Made by a program: the position numbers and the translations under genes. From assembly GCA_002104905.1 (NCBI GenBank), contig MCFE01000155.1, positions 62,001-126,000 of the forward strand: DNA of 64,000 bases, read 5' to 3'. This document shows positions 1-10,923 of this stretch, piece after piece (position 1 is the stretch's first letter; the number at the start of each line of letters is the position of its first letter). Source of the stretch: Basidiobolus meristosporus CBS 931.73 (Eukaryota > Basidiobolomycota > Basidiobolomycetes > Basidiobolales > Basidiobolaceae). The notes under the pieces were generated by a model that ran no database searches, was not told the origin of the DNA, and saw nothing but the letters and a program-made list of their open reading frames with translations.

Positions 1-1568
1 GCCAATGTCCCAATTTTCTTTGTTAAAAAAAAAGGATGGGATCCTAGAATGCATGTACACTATCAACCACTGAATCAGTTTCCAATCAAGAGCCACTACC
101 CTTTGCCCCAGATGAACATCCTGTTGGATCAGCTCTATGCTGCTTAAATATTTACCAAAGTTAACCTCCAAGGTGCCTAAACCTTGTCAAAATGAAGCCT
201 GGCATTCAATGGAAACTGCCTTCAGAGCCAGATATGGTCACTTTGAGTATAAGGCTATGTTGTTTGGTCTCACCTATGCCCCAGCTGTCTACCAACATCT
301 GATAAATGTCATATTCTGTGAATACCTTGACCATTTTGTGGCCATCTAACTTAATGATATCATGATCTACTCTAAGACTCAAGAAGAATATAACATCCAT
401 TAGAGGAAAGTCTTGGTCAAGCTTGAAACTGCTGGACTCTGTGCTAAACTGATGAAATGTGAGTCTCATCAGAAAGAGGTTGAGTTTCTAGGCTATCTTA
501 TAAGCTCAAATAGCACAAGAATGAACTCAGGAAAGTAGAAGCTATCTAGTCTTGGAAAACTCCCTGTTCAGTAAAGGAAATGCAGTCATTCCGTGGATTT
601 GCTAATGTCTATCATAGATTTATTGCTAACCACTCCAGGTTAGTCACTCCCTAGACAAGGCTCACCTACAAGAATCTGCCCTTTGCATGGAACAATGGTC
701 AGTGCAAGTTCTTTGATTCTCTCAAGAAATTCTTCTTGTGTGCCCTCTTGCTTGCCCACCCTAACCTTGAGAAACCTTCATCATAGAAATTGATGCCTCT
801 CACTTTGATCTTGGTCTTATTCTTTACCAATGTAATGACAAGAATATGCTGCACCCTATTGTGCTCTGCTCCTGGAAATTTACTCCAGATGAAGTAAATT
901 ATGATATCTATGACACTCTATCACCTTAAGAGTACCAAAATGGAAACAAGCCAGATGGTCCCTCTTCCTGTCCAGCTTTGACTTTGGCATTACCAAAGGA
1001 TCAGGTGTAAGACAAGGTAAACCCAATGCCCTGTCCAGAAAGGTGGAGTGTGTGCTGACATCTGGAGGCCCAAGATGATATTGCTTGTTGAAGAGTACCT
1101 CCAATCCTCTGATACATGTAACTGTGCAAAATCTGCTAAACATCAGTCATATGGACTTCTGCAATCCTCACCAGTTCCTGACTAGCAATAGTAGTCAGTT
1201 CTAATGGACTTCATTACCAACCTCTCAGAACTCAACCAATTCAACTCAGTTCTAGTAGTAGTGTAAAGACAAACAAAGATGGCTCACTTCATTGCCTGCT
1301 CAAGAACTGTAGATACCAAGGAGACTGCTCACTTGGTAATCAAGAGCATTTTCCAGTATTGTGGTATCCAGCAACAGTGTATCTGACTGAAGACCACAGT
1401 TGATATCAAAGTTCTGGAAGCACTTCAAGCAATATCTTGGTGTGCAAGTCAGGTTCCCAACTGCTCTCCATCCTCAATCAGATGGCCACACTGAGTAAAT
1501 TAACCAGCTTCTGAAAAATGCCTCTGGTGCTACATCAACCATCAGCAAGACAACCAGGCCCAGCTCCT
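1..1568 (+). pseudogene. Decayed Ty3/gypsy chromovirus pol, 5' piece (RT, RNase H, integrase)
   Basis: Remnant of a Ty3/gypsy polyprotein gene that is truncated by the left window edge and interrupted at 1569 by a copia element. Translation in shifting plus frames shows reverse transcriptase at the start (IFFVKKKG, then HVHYQPLNQFPIK). RNase H-like sequence follows around 680-1000. An integrase core lies around 1195-1500 (MDFITNLSELNQFNSVLVVV, KMAHFIACSRT, ETAHLVIKSIF). Many stop codons and frameshifts break it. The RT catalytic box normally read YLDD is here stop-L-N-D at 347-358, so it cannot encode active RT. The gene resumes at 10924 with the rest of the integrase and a chromodomain. Domain order RT, RNase H, integrase identifies Ty3/gypsy. 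The identification is firm and the exact boundaries are not. Confidence 0.85.
1564..1568. repeat. Target site duplication CTCCT, left copy
   Basis: CTCCT directly precedes the 5' LTR of the copia element and recurs at 10924-10928 directly after its 3' LTR. Removing the element and one copy rejoins the integrase reading of the interrupted chromovirus (QAQLLPLEY across the site), so this is a genuine integration scar. Confidence 0.9.
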
Positions 1569-1935
1569 TGTTGAAATATTGTACTATTTGGTATCATTCA
1601 GCAGATAATTATTCACTTAACAATTTTGGACTAGTCTTGGTCACTGTAGGACCAACTTACAGCTCTTACTTTGCCACTTTCTTCAGATCTATGATCTAAT
1701 GATTATTCCCTTATAGTCAGGATCAAATTAGCACTATTACCAAACATTATGCACTAACCCTGAAATTGTTAAAGAATTCTCCTGAATATTGAGAAACCCT
1801 CCTTACTTAGTGTTACAACTGTATCACTTCTACAAAGGTATAGATACTGAGCTTCTTTACTAATAAGCTACAGTTCAACTATTATCACTGTTTCTTGATA
1901 AGTTCCTTATATCCAAACCACTTCTTAAATTACAA
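1569..1935 (+). repeat. 5' LTR of Ty1/copia element
   Basis: Starts TGTTGAAATATTG and matches 10555-10923 along its length with scattered substitutions. A TATA-like tataga and a downstream leader lie near the 3' end. The end is slightly decayed: the 3' copy closes with CAACA, while this copy reads ACAA before the leader. Directly after it, gttatgagcccc (1936-1947) resembles the primer binding site complementary to initiator tRNA-Met used by copia elements, which is an inference from position and sequence. Confidence 0.85.
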
Positions 1936-1967
1936 GTTATGAGCCCCAATTGCCTTAATCTATTCTA

Positions 1968-2830
1968 ATGATGACTTCTACCAGCAAACAGAACAACACA
2001 AACATCTTCCTTGTAAAGGAGAGGTTTGATGGGAAGAACTACAGACTTTGGAGAATCAAGATGCAAATCCACCTTGAGGAAAGGAAGCTTTGGAATTTAG
2101 TAACAAGAAAAGAAGTTGAGCCCAAGTGAACAGCAGAAGAAGTGGAGAAGTTTCAAGAGAAGGGGAGAAAGGCCCTTAATGCCATATGTATCAATGTGCA
2201 AGATTCCTTCATTGGACAAATCCATGCCTCAAATACTGCCAAAGCAGCAAGGGAATCCTTAGAGAAGATCTTTAGAGCAAAGTCAGTATCAAGCAAGCTT
2301 CATTTAAAACAAAAGTTCTTTAACATGAGGAATAAACCAGATGATGACATGCTACAACACATAACCAGAATGGAGATACTTGCAGAAGGACTTTACAGTA
2401 TCAAAGCTGGTGTAGATGATGAAGAAAAGATATTATGTCTGCTTTGCAGGCTAGCAGACAAGTATGAGCCACTCATACTTTCTTTCAAAAGTAGATAAGA
2501 CAATATGACTTTAGACTATGTCAAAGGAAGACTTCTCCATGAAGAACTCAGAGGTAATGCTCAAGCAGAGAAAATTGAAGATAATGCTTTATTCAGTTCA
2601 GAAAGGCACCCAGAAAAGAAGGGAAAGCAACAAAGCCAAAGAAAACCTGCTCAATATTGAAAGAAAATGGGCAAAAATTAGCTATGGTAACGAAAGATCA
2701 CAATACACAAGTTACAATGCAAGAACATTGTACCTGAGTATGTCAGCATTGCTGAAACTGATGAAACCAACTGGGAGACATGGCATAGGAGGCTAGGACA
2801 CATTGGGGAACAGAAACTAAAATATCAATT
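1968..2830 (+). pseudogene. Copia gag and pre-integrase region, broken
   Basis: From the ATG at 1968 the frame reads a Retrotran_gag_2/UBN2-type gag: FDGKNYRLWRIKM near the N-terminus, then LEKIFRAKSVSSKLHLKQKF and LLCRLADKYEPLI. An in-frame TGA near 2127 and a TAG at 2496 break it. From about 2500 the sequence needs a frame change and contains stops. A GAG-pre-integrase segment appears near 2770-2810 (TWHRRLGHIGEQKLK). I see no zinc knuckle and no aspartic protease DTG/DSG motif between gag and integrase, so that part is probably deleted. Confidence 0.75.
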
Positions 2831-2839
2831 CCAATCAAA

Positions 2840-3898
2840 TTGAATGTTTGTAAGGGATGCTCATATGGCAAACAAGCTAGGCAATGTTTCAGGTGCTCTG
2901 AAGGCATCAATAGCACCAAAATATTGGCTATTGTACAGTCAGACATAAGTGGCCTCATGAGAACACTGTCCTTTGGAGTCAAGAGATACTTCATGACATT
3001 TATGACAAGATATACATGGGTGTTCTTCCTCAAAACAAAGGATAAAGCTTTAGAGATGTTTAAGCACTTCAACAACATGGCAGAAACACAGACTGGGTGT
3101 AAATTGAAGGTACTACAAGGTCACAGTGGCAGAGAACTCTGTTCAAAGAAGCTTGCAACATACTGCTCATCTACTGGTATACTTCAGCAGACCATAGTCC
3201 CTCATACTCCACAGCAAAATGGAGCAGCAGAATGTGCAAATAGAACAATAGTAGAGATGGGAAGATCTATGCTGCACAATAAGGGAATGGACTACAAGTA
3301 TGGCGCTGAATCTGTTGCTACTGTGGTATATGTTAAGAACAGATGCCCAACAACAGTACTACATGATTCTACACCCTTTGAAGCATATACATGCAAAAAA
3401 CCAGATCCCCAGCACCTGAAGATCTTTGGCAGTGATGTTTTTATCACATACCTGACAAAAAATACTGAAAGTTGGAACCAAAATAGGAAAGGGATCTTTC
3501 TTGGGTATTGTGAAGATACTAAAGGGTATAGAGTGTTTGATGGCAAAATACAGAAGCTGATCAAGAGCAGGGATGTTATATATGAGGAGAAGTCAGATCA
3601 TAAAGCCACCAAAATCATTGGCCAGCTGCCTGATGATGCAATCAACACTAATGTAGAGGATATGAACCAAATTCAGCCAGATATGGAAGAAACTTCTATC
3701 AGTTCCAGATCAGAGCAAATTATCCCAGTTAGGAGATCTACCAGAATAAAAAAAGCCCCTGGATCCTGGTGGCAGACATCAAATGATCATAAAGAAGCTT
3801 ATCTTGCCTTATGTGCCAAACCTCAGAATCTGGAACAGGCAATGCAAAGTCCAGATGCTACTATTTGGCAACAAGCCATGCAGGAGGAGTACCAATGA
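2840..3898 (+). pseudogene. Copia integrase domain, one long open frame
   Basis: A continuous frame of 352 codons encodes most of a copia integrase. It begins with the end of the zinc-binding part (CKGCSYGKQ), then the rve core with an Asp in VQSDISG, the PHTPQQNGAAECANRT segment with its catalytic Glu, and the typical C-terminal stretch (HLKIFGSDVFI, GIFLGYCEDTKGYRVFD). In most copia elements the second segment reads DNGxEF; here it is GHSGRELCS, so one catalytic Asp is replaced. The end leads into the RT linker (QAMQEEYQ), where a stop at 3896 interrupts the polyprotein. Confidence 0.85.
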
Positions 3899-4555
3899 CT
3901 GATCATAGCAAAAATGTGGGAACTGGTAGATTTACCAAATGGGAGAAAGCCAATATGATGGAAATGGGTCTAGAAAATCAAGATCACCTCAAATGGTACC
4001 ATTGATAAATCCAAGGCCAGATTGGTGGCCAAGTCTATTCCCAGATCCATGGAATAGACTTTGAGTAAACATTTGCTCCGGTTGCAAAGTTTAACTCCAT
4101 TAGGTCAGTTCTAGCACTGGCAGCTGTGCACAGTCTGGATCTACCCCATATGGATGTCAAAACAGCCTTTCTAGATGGGGATTTGCAAAAAACTATATAT
4201 ATGGAGCAATCAGAAGGTTTTACCAATCCAACAGACCCCAATAAGATGTGCATGCTTAGAAAATTGTTGTATGTGCTTAAGCAGGTACCTAGAGCATGGT
4301 ATAACAAGATTAACACATATCTTGAGGAAATTGGGTTTGCTTGTAGCACTGCAGATCACAGTGTATATGTGAAACAGCTCAAAAAGGGTGTAATCATCCT
4401 AGTTCTTCATGTGGATGACCTAATTATAGCTACAAGTGACCAAGAGGCACTTAAACAGACAAAATCAAATCTCTTCAGCAAGTTTGAGATGAAAGATCCT
4501 AGAAAATTGAGCTATTTTCTTGGAATTGAAGTCAAACTTGACATACCTATGCAGA
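3899..4555 (+). pseudogene. Copia reverse transcriptase, N-terminal part, cut off by gypsy insertion
   Basis: RVT_2-type reverse transcriptase. After a frame shift near 4000 the sequence reads the copia RT start (KARLVAK, EQTFAPVAKF-like with one stop), then MDVKTAFLDGDL, VPRAWYNKI, the catalytic LHVDDLIIA, and SYFLGIEVK. The coding sequence ends at 4555, where the LTR of an inverted gypsy element begins, and resumes at 9788. The catalytic box YVDD appears as HVDD here. Confidence 0.85.
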
Positions 4556-4919
4556 TGTTACAAGTCTTGGTATTAGAGTTATGAGGAATAGGAAGTTTGG
4601 CTAGTATTGTATTCACTAAAACTTGAGCTGATCTTTATTGAAATTCCAGCAGCTCCTTATATACATTTTGCCAGATCAATTGCTGACTATTGTATTTCCT
4701 AATGTAGGCTGTGACTCATGACTCATTTGATTGCATCATCATCCAATAAGATCCTACCTGATATATCTATTTCTGTCTGATAAGGATCTGCTGATACATT
4801 TGCTGACTAATGCTACTGATTTGATAGATAATACTGATATACTGAAACCCTAAATATATAACTAATTGATTTGACTAAAAACTGATCTAACTTAAACATT
4901 CAAGTGGCAGATCATAACA
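4556..4919 (-). repeat. 3' LTR of gypsy family B, left (inverted) copy
   Basis: Reverse complement of the LTR at 9420-9787. On the plus strand it starts TGTTACAAGTCTTGG and ends GATCATAACA. The adjacent polypurine tract agcaggggagaa lies inside at 4920-4931 on the minus strand, which identifies this as a 3' LTR. No matching 5-bp target duplication exists between the flank gcaga (4551-4555) and cagct (9788-9792). Confidence 0.85.
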
Positions 4920-7420
4920 TTCTCCCCTGCTAAAGTTGCAAGGGTTCTCCTGAATATCTTTTCTTGTGATACCAATATCTTGATGGTTCAGTATTATCAG
5001 CAAGCCTTGGAAGCTTGAGTCTGTCCCTATGCACTAAGTCTTCCCAGATATTGCCTTGTTTGTCCACTAGTTGGTAAGTTGCAAATGGACATTCTCTGAT
5101 GATCTTGAATGGTCCTGTCCATTGTGGCTCAAACTTCTTCCAAGTGTTGTTTCTTAGCAATACAAAGTTCCCAACTGTCAATGCTTCTGGTGCTATAGTA
5201 TTATCAAATCTCTGCTTCATCTTTTCTGCACTTTGAAATACTTTGGTCTGTGCCTCTTGACATCTTTGTTCCAGTTGCTGGTGTCTACTTGGCTGACTGA
5301 GTTCATCTTCTGAGGTGTCTGTAAGCTTTGGTTGTGTGAGATCTCCTGGAATCCTTGGTTCACATCCATACACCAATTAAAATGGCAATTGCTGGGTGGT
5401 GTTGTGTACTCTGACTCTGCATGCAAAGAGTGCTTGGTCTATATACTCATCCCATCTACTGACAGCTCCATTTGCATACCTGGTCAGCATTTTTCCAAAT
5501 AATCCATAAATTGCTCAGTGACTCCATTAGTTCTGGAGTGATATGCCAAGGTTTCCAAGTGTCTGATCTGCTGCATTTCCAGGTAAGCTTCCAATGTCTT
5601 TGCCATAAAGTTTGCACCTCTATTGGACAGAATCTCTACAGGGCATCCAAACTTCCCAAGGATCTCATGTTAGTTGAAACTTGCAACTTCTTGCTCACTG
5701 GCTATAGGTACAGCTTTAGCCACTGGCCATTTAGTGGCATGGTCAATTGCTACTAGGATCCAATGGTTGCATTGCCTGGTAGTTGGCAGTCTTCCAATAA
5801 AGTCAATTCCCCATCTCTCAAATGGTCTTACAGGCTCCAAGGGAAAGAGTTCAACAATTCTCTGTGGTTGGCCTTGGTTGATTTGGCAATTTGGGCATGT
5901 TTTCACTAGCTTCACAATGTCATGTTTCATTCTGGGCCACCATGCTTTGGCTTTCACAAGGCAATAGGTTCCTTCAATTCCAACATGTTCATATCCATTG
6001 TGTAGCCTATGTATTAAATCCAGGCAAGAAACCTAAGGGCAATAGGCAATAGGGCTTCCATCAGCAATTTGGTAGAGTGTTTCATCCTGTGCTACAAATT
6101 TGCTGGCTTCATCCTGGATTATCTTCTTGATATCTTCAACCACCTGATCAGGAGTGGCTTGGTCCTCCAAGTACTTTAGTAATAGGCTAGGCCAATCTGA
6201 TTCATGCACCAAGTTGAGTTGTGCAACTTGATCTAATTTTTATAAGGCATCAGCAACCGTGTTGTTTTTTCCAGGGCTGTAGACAATATCCAAGTCAAAT
6301 TGCTGAATGTATTCACTCCATCTTGTCATCCTACTAGAGAGTACCTTCTGAGTAAATAGATACTTGAGGGAGGCATGATCAGTCTTTACAGTGCATTTGA
6401 CTCCATCAATATAGCTTCTCCATGTCTTCAAACAGTGTATTATAGCAAGCATCTCCTTCTCATCAACTGGATAGTTTTGTTCTGCTGAGTTCAGCTTCTT
6501 GGATTCAAAGGCAACAGGGTAGTCCTTTCCCTAGTGTTCTAGGCTCAACAGTCCACCAATTGCATAATCTGAAGCATCTGTGCACAGAGTAAACTCTTAT
6601 CTGAAGTCAGGTATTCTTAAGCTTGGCAGCTTAACAAGTTCATTCTTGAGTATCTGGAAGGCAGTCTCACAAGCTATGTCCCACTTGTAGGTATTGTCAT
6701 TCTTGAGGATATCAGTTAAAGGGGCTGCAATACTTGCAAAGGACTTGACAAATCTCCAATAATAGGAAACCATTCCAAGGAACAATCTGAGCTCTGATAT
6801 GTTATGGGACTGCTTCAGATTCTTGATAACTTCAACCTTCTTATGGTCTAAGGTTACTCCTGTGCTAGTCACTATATGTCCCAGATATTCAATGTGATCC
6901 TTGAAGAATTAACACTTGGGTAGCTTGCCATAAAGCTTGTTCTCTTGTAGCTTCTTCAAGACCTTTTCAATGTGCACCAAGTGATCCTCTTCTGTCTTGC
7001 TGTATATCAGTATATCATCTAGGTAGATTATGACAAACTTGTCTAAGTACTCCTGGAAGACAGTTTGCATCAGGGTCATGAATGTTACAGGGGCATTGGT
7101 GAGTCCAAAACTCATGACTAAGTACTTGTAATATCCATATCTGGTCCTGAATGCTGTCTTAGGGATGTCTCCTGGCTTCACCCTAATCTGGATGTATCCT
7201 GACATGAGGTCAATCTTGCTGAAAATAGTGGCTCCATTGAGTTGGTCCAAGAGCTCATCAATCCACAGTATGGGGTACTTATTCTGCACTGTAACTGAGT
7301 TGAGGGCTCTGTAGTCAATGCACATCCTAAGTGTTCCATCCTTCTTCTTCACAAAAAGTACTGGTGCTCCCCAAGGTGACTTGCTGGGCCAGATATATCC
7401 TTGCTCCAGTAACTGATCTC
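4556..7420 (-). mobile_element. Gypsy family B, left arm: RT to 3' LTR, minus strand
   Basis: 3' half of a Ty3/gypsy element read right to left: reverse transcriptase (7420-6909), RNase H (6872-6240), integrase (about 5970-5380), integrase C-terminal region (5376-4930), polypurine tract and LTR. RT shows [31 protein letters not shown] and an intact [11 protein letters not shown]. RNase H shows VKTDHASLKYLF and integrase shows CPNCQINQG and ERWGIDFIGRLP. gag, protease and the 5' LTR are absent. Stops include TAA at 6909-6911 and 5377-5379, both shared with the right arm. There is no chromodomain after the integrase, unlike the element at 11,393-11,602. Confidence 0.88.
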
Positions 7421-9787
7421 CAAGTGTTAATTCTTCAAGGATCACATTGAATATCTGGGGCACATAGTGACTAGCACAGGAGTAACCATAGACCATAAGA
7501 AGGTGGAAGTAATCAAGAATCTGAAGCAGTCCCATAACATATTGGAGCTCAGATCATTCCTTGAAATGGTTTCCTATTATTGGAGATGTGTTAAGTCTTT
7601 TGCAAGTATTGCAGCACCTTTAGCTGATATACTCAAGAAAGACAATACCTACAAGTGGGACATAGCTTGTGAGACTGCATTCCAGATACTCAAGAATGAA
7701 CTTGTTAAGCTGCCAAGCTTAAGAATACCAGACTTCAGAAAAGAGTCCACCCTGTGCACAGATGCTTCAGATTATTCAATTGGTGGAGTGTTGAGCCAAG
7801 AACACAAGGGAAAGGACTACCCTGTTGCCTTTGAATCCAAGAAACTGAACTCAGCAGAACAAAACTATCCAGTTGATGAGAAGGAGATGCTTGCTATAAT
7901 ACACTGTTTGAAGACATGGAGATGCTATATTGAAGGAGTCAAATGCACTGTAAAAACTGATCATGCCTCCCTCAAGTATCTATTTACTCAGAAGGTACTC
8001 TCTAGTAGGATGACAAGATGGAGTGAATACATTCAGCAATTTGACTTGGATATTGTCTACAGCCCTGGAAAAAACAACATGGTTGCTGATGCCTTATCAA
8101 AATTAGATCAAGTTGCACAACTCAACTTGGTGCATGAATCAGATTGGCCTAGCATATTACCAAAGTACTTAAAGGACCAAGCCATTCCTAATAAGGTGGA
8201 TGAAGATATCAATAAGATAATCCTGGATGAAGCCAGCAGATTTGTAGTACAGGATGAAGCACTCTACTGAATAGTTGATGTAAGCCCTATTGCCTATTGC
8301 CCTTATGTTTCTTGCCTGGATTTAATACATAAGCTACACAATGGATATGGACATCTTGGAATTGAAGAAACCTATAGTCTTCTGAAAGCCAGAGCATGGT
8401 GGCCCAGAATGAAACAAGACATTAAGAAGCTAGAGAAAACATGCCCAAATTGCCAAATCAACCAAGGCCAATCACAGATAATTGCCAAACTCTTTCCCTT
8501 GGAGCCTGTAAGACCATTTGAAAGATGGGGAATTGACTTTATTGGAAGACTGCCAACTACCAGGAAATGCAACCATTGGATCCTGGTAGCAATTGACCAT
8601 GCTACAAAATGGCCAGTGGCTAAAGCTGTATCCATAGCCAGTGAACAAGAAGTTGCAAGTTTCATCTACCATGAGATCCTTATGAAATTTGGATGCCCTG
8701 TAGAGATTCTATCCAATAGAGGTGCAAACCTTATGGCAAAGACATTGGAAGCTTACCTGGAAATGCAGCAGATCAGACACTTGGAAACCTTGGCATATCA
8801 CTCCAGAACTAATGGAGTCACTGAGCAATTTATGGATTATTTGGAAAAATGCTGACCAGGTATGCAAATGGAGCTGTCAGTAGATAGGATGAGTATATAG
8901 ACCAAGCACTCTTTGCATGCAGAGTCAGAGTACACAACACCACCCAGCAATTGCCATTTTAATTGGTGTATGGATGTGAACCAAGGATTCCAGGAGATCT
9001 CACACAACCAAAGCTTACAGACACCTCAGAAGATGAACTCAGTCAGCCAAGTAGACACCAGCAACTGGAACAAAGACGTCAAGAGGCACAGACCAAAGTA
9101 TTTCAAAGTGCAGAAAAGATGAAGCAGAGATTTGATAAAACTATAGCACCAGAAGCATTGACAGTTGGGAACTTTGTATTGCTAAGAAACAACGCTTGGA
9201 AGAAGTTTGAGCCACAATGGACAGGACCATTCAAGATCATCAGAGAATGTCCATTTGCAACTTACCAACTAGTGGACAAACAAGGCAATATCTGGGAAGA
9301 CTCAGTGCATAGGGACAGACTCAAGCTTGCAAGACTTGCTGATAATACTGAACCATCAAGGTATTGGTATCATAAGAAAAGAGATTCAGGAGAACTCTCT
9401 CAACTTTAGCAGGGGAGAATGTTATGATCTGCCACTTGAATGTTTAAGTTAGATCAGTTTTTAGTCAAATCAATTAGTAGTATATTTAGGGTTTCAGTAT
9501 ATCAGTATTATCTATCAAATCAGTAGCATTAGTCAGCAAATGTATCAGCAGATCCTTATCAAATAGAAATAGATATATTAGGTAGGATCTTATTGGGTGA
9601 TGATGATGCAATCAAATGAGTCATCAGCCACAGCCTACATTAGGAAATACATTAGTCAGCAATTGATCTGGCAAAATGTATATAAGGAGCTGCTGGAATC
9701 TCAATAAAGATCAGTTCAAGTTTTAGTGAATAGAATACTAGCTAAACTCCCTATTCCTCTATAACTCTTATACCAAGACTTGTAACA
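7421..9787 (+). mobile_element. Gypsy family B, right arm: RNase H to 3' LTR, plus strand
   Basis: Mirror-image copy of the left arm, beginning at AAGTGTTAATTC in the RT-RNase H connection, so it lacks the RT fingers and palm. A 267-codon open frame (7467-8270) covers the connection and RNase H (TLCTDASDYSIGGVLSQ, VKTDHASLKYLF). Integrase follows at about 8280-8962 (CPNCQINQG, ERWGIDFIGRLP) and the C-terminal region at 8963-9409 (FKIIRECPFATYQLV). It ends in an AGCAGGGGAGAA polypurine tract and the LTR at 9420-9787. Coding is broken at 8268 (TGA) and 8960-8962 (TAA), among others. Together with the left arm it forms an inverted repeat with a spacer of about 0.5 kb. Confidence 0.88.
9420..9787 (+). 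repeat. 3' LTR of gypsy family B, right copy
   Basis: Begins TGTTATGATC directly after the polypurine tract and ends ACTTGTAACA. TGTTA/TAACA form the terminal inverted repeat. It is the reverse complement of 4556-4919. A polyadenylation-like aataaa occurs near 9703 in the segment that becomes the transcript end. Confidence 0.85.
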
Positions 9788-10554
9788 CAGCTACTCTCAT
9801 GGACAACAACCTGAAATTAAGCAAATCTCAGCCCGTTATATATAAAAATGGCTCAAATATGGACCAAAATTTTCCCTATCAATCAATGGTTGGTAGCCTA
9901 ATGTACTTGATGGAGTCTACATGTCCAGATATTGCAGTGGCAGTTGGAATGGTCAGTCAATTCATGCAGAATTATGGACCTGATCAAATTGAAGCAGTTA
10001 AGCAGATTTTCAGATATCTACAAGGTACCATAAATATGGTACTGGAATACTCTGGATCAGCTAATAGGCAAAAATTTGATGGTTATAGTCATTGAGATTG
10101 GGGTGGGGATCTGATTGACAGATGCTCTACCACAGGATATGTATATTTTTGTGCTGGTGCAGCTGTTACTTGGAATTGCAAGAAACAGCCAACTGTGGCC
10201 CTATCTACAACTGAAGCTGAATATATGGCTGCATGTCTAGCAACCATGGAGGCTATATGGCTACAAAAATTATTCAAGGACTTAGGTTAAAGTTTGGATG
10301 AACCAACATGCATTTACAAGGATAATCAAAGTTTTGTTTCATTAGCTAGAAATCCTACTAATCATCCCAGAACTAAGCACATTGATTTACAGCATCACTT
10401 TGTGAGGGAAGTTGTAGAAAATAACTTAGCAGAGTTAGTGTACTGCCCAACTAGCAAAATGGTGGCAGATATATTGACAAAACCACTAGCTAGGCCTCTA
10501 TTCAAGAGTTTCAGGGAGGAATTAGGATTAAGAAATTATTTAGCCAAGGGGGAG
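9788..10554 (+). pseudogene. Copia RT end and RNase H (continuation after gypsy block)
   Basis: Continues the copia polyprotein interrupted at 4555. Segments read PYQSMVGSLMYLM, CPDIAVAVGMVSQFM and IFRYLQGT, then RNase H with ALSTTEAEYMA, HPRTKHIDLQHHFVRE and VADILTKPL. Stops at about 10,093 (TGA) and 10,288 (TAA) break it. The expected linker of roughly two dozen residues before TPMDN is missing at the left junction, so sequence was lost there. A polypurine tract (AAGGGGGAG, 10,546-10,554) leads into the 3' LTR. Confidence 0.85.
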
Positions 10555-10923
10555 TGTTGAAATATTGTACTATTTGGTATCATTCAGCAGATAATTATTC
10601 ACTTAACAATTCTGGACTAGTCTTGGTCACTGTGGGGCTAATTTACAGCTCTAGCTTTGCCACTTTCTTCAGATCTATGATCTCATGATTATTCCCTTAG
10701 AGTCAGGATCAAATTAGCACTATTACCAAACATTATGTACTAACCCTGAAACTGTTACAGAATGCTCCTGAATATTGAGAAACCCTCCTTACTTAGTGTT
10801 ACAACTGTATTACTTCTACAAAGGTATAAATACTGAGCTTCTGTACTAATAAACTACAGTTCAGCTATTATCACTATTTCTTGATAAGTTCCTTATATCA
10901 AAATCACTTTTTAAATTACAACA
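10555..10923 (+). repeat. 3' LTR of Ty1/copia element
   Basis: A 369-bp LTR, TGTTGAAATATTG to TTACAACA, paired with 1569-1935 and followed by the CTCCT duplication at 10,924-10,928. The two LTRs differ by scattered substitutions, so the insertion is not recent. A TATA-like tataaatac lies near 10,826. Confidence 0.9.

Larger units (their letters stand above)
1569..10923 (+). mobile_element. Full-span Ty1/copia retrotransposon, interrupted internally by gypsy DNA
   Basis: The element has both LTRs (1569-1935 and 10555-10923), a 5-bp direct target duplication, gag, integrase, reverse transcriptase and RNase H in copia order (integrase before RT). The RT/RNase H region is split by a foreign block at 4556-9787. 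Stop codons and frameshifts in gag and RT and an apparent loss of the protease region show that it is non-autonomous. Without the insert the element would be about 4.1 kb, a little short for copia, consistent with internal deletions. Confidence 0.9.
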
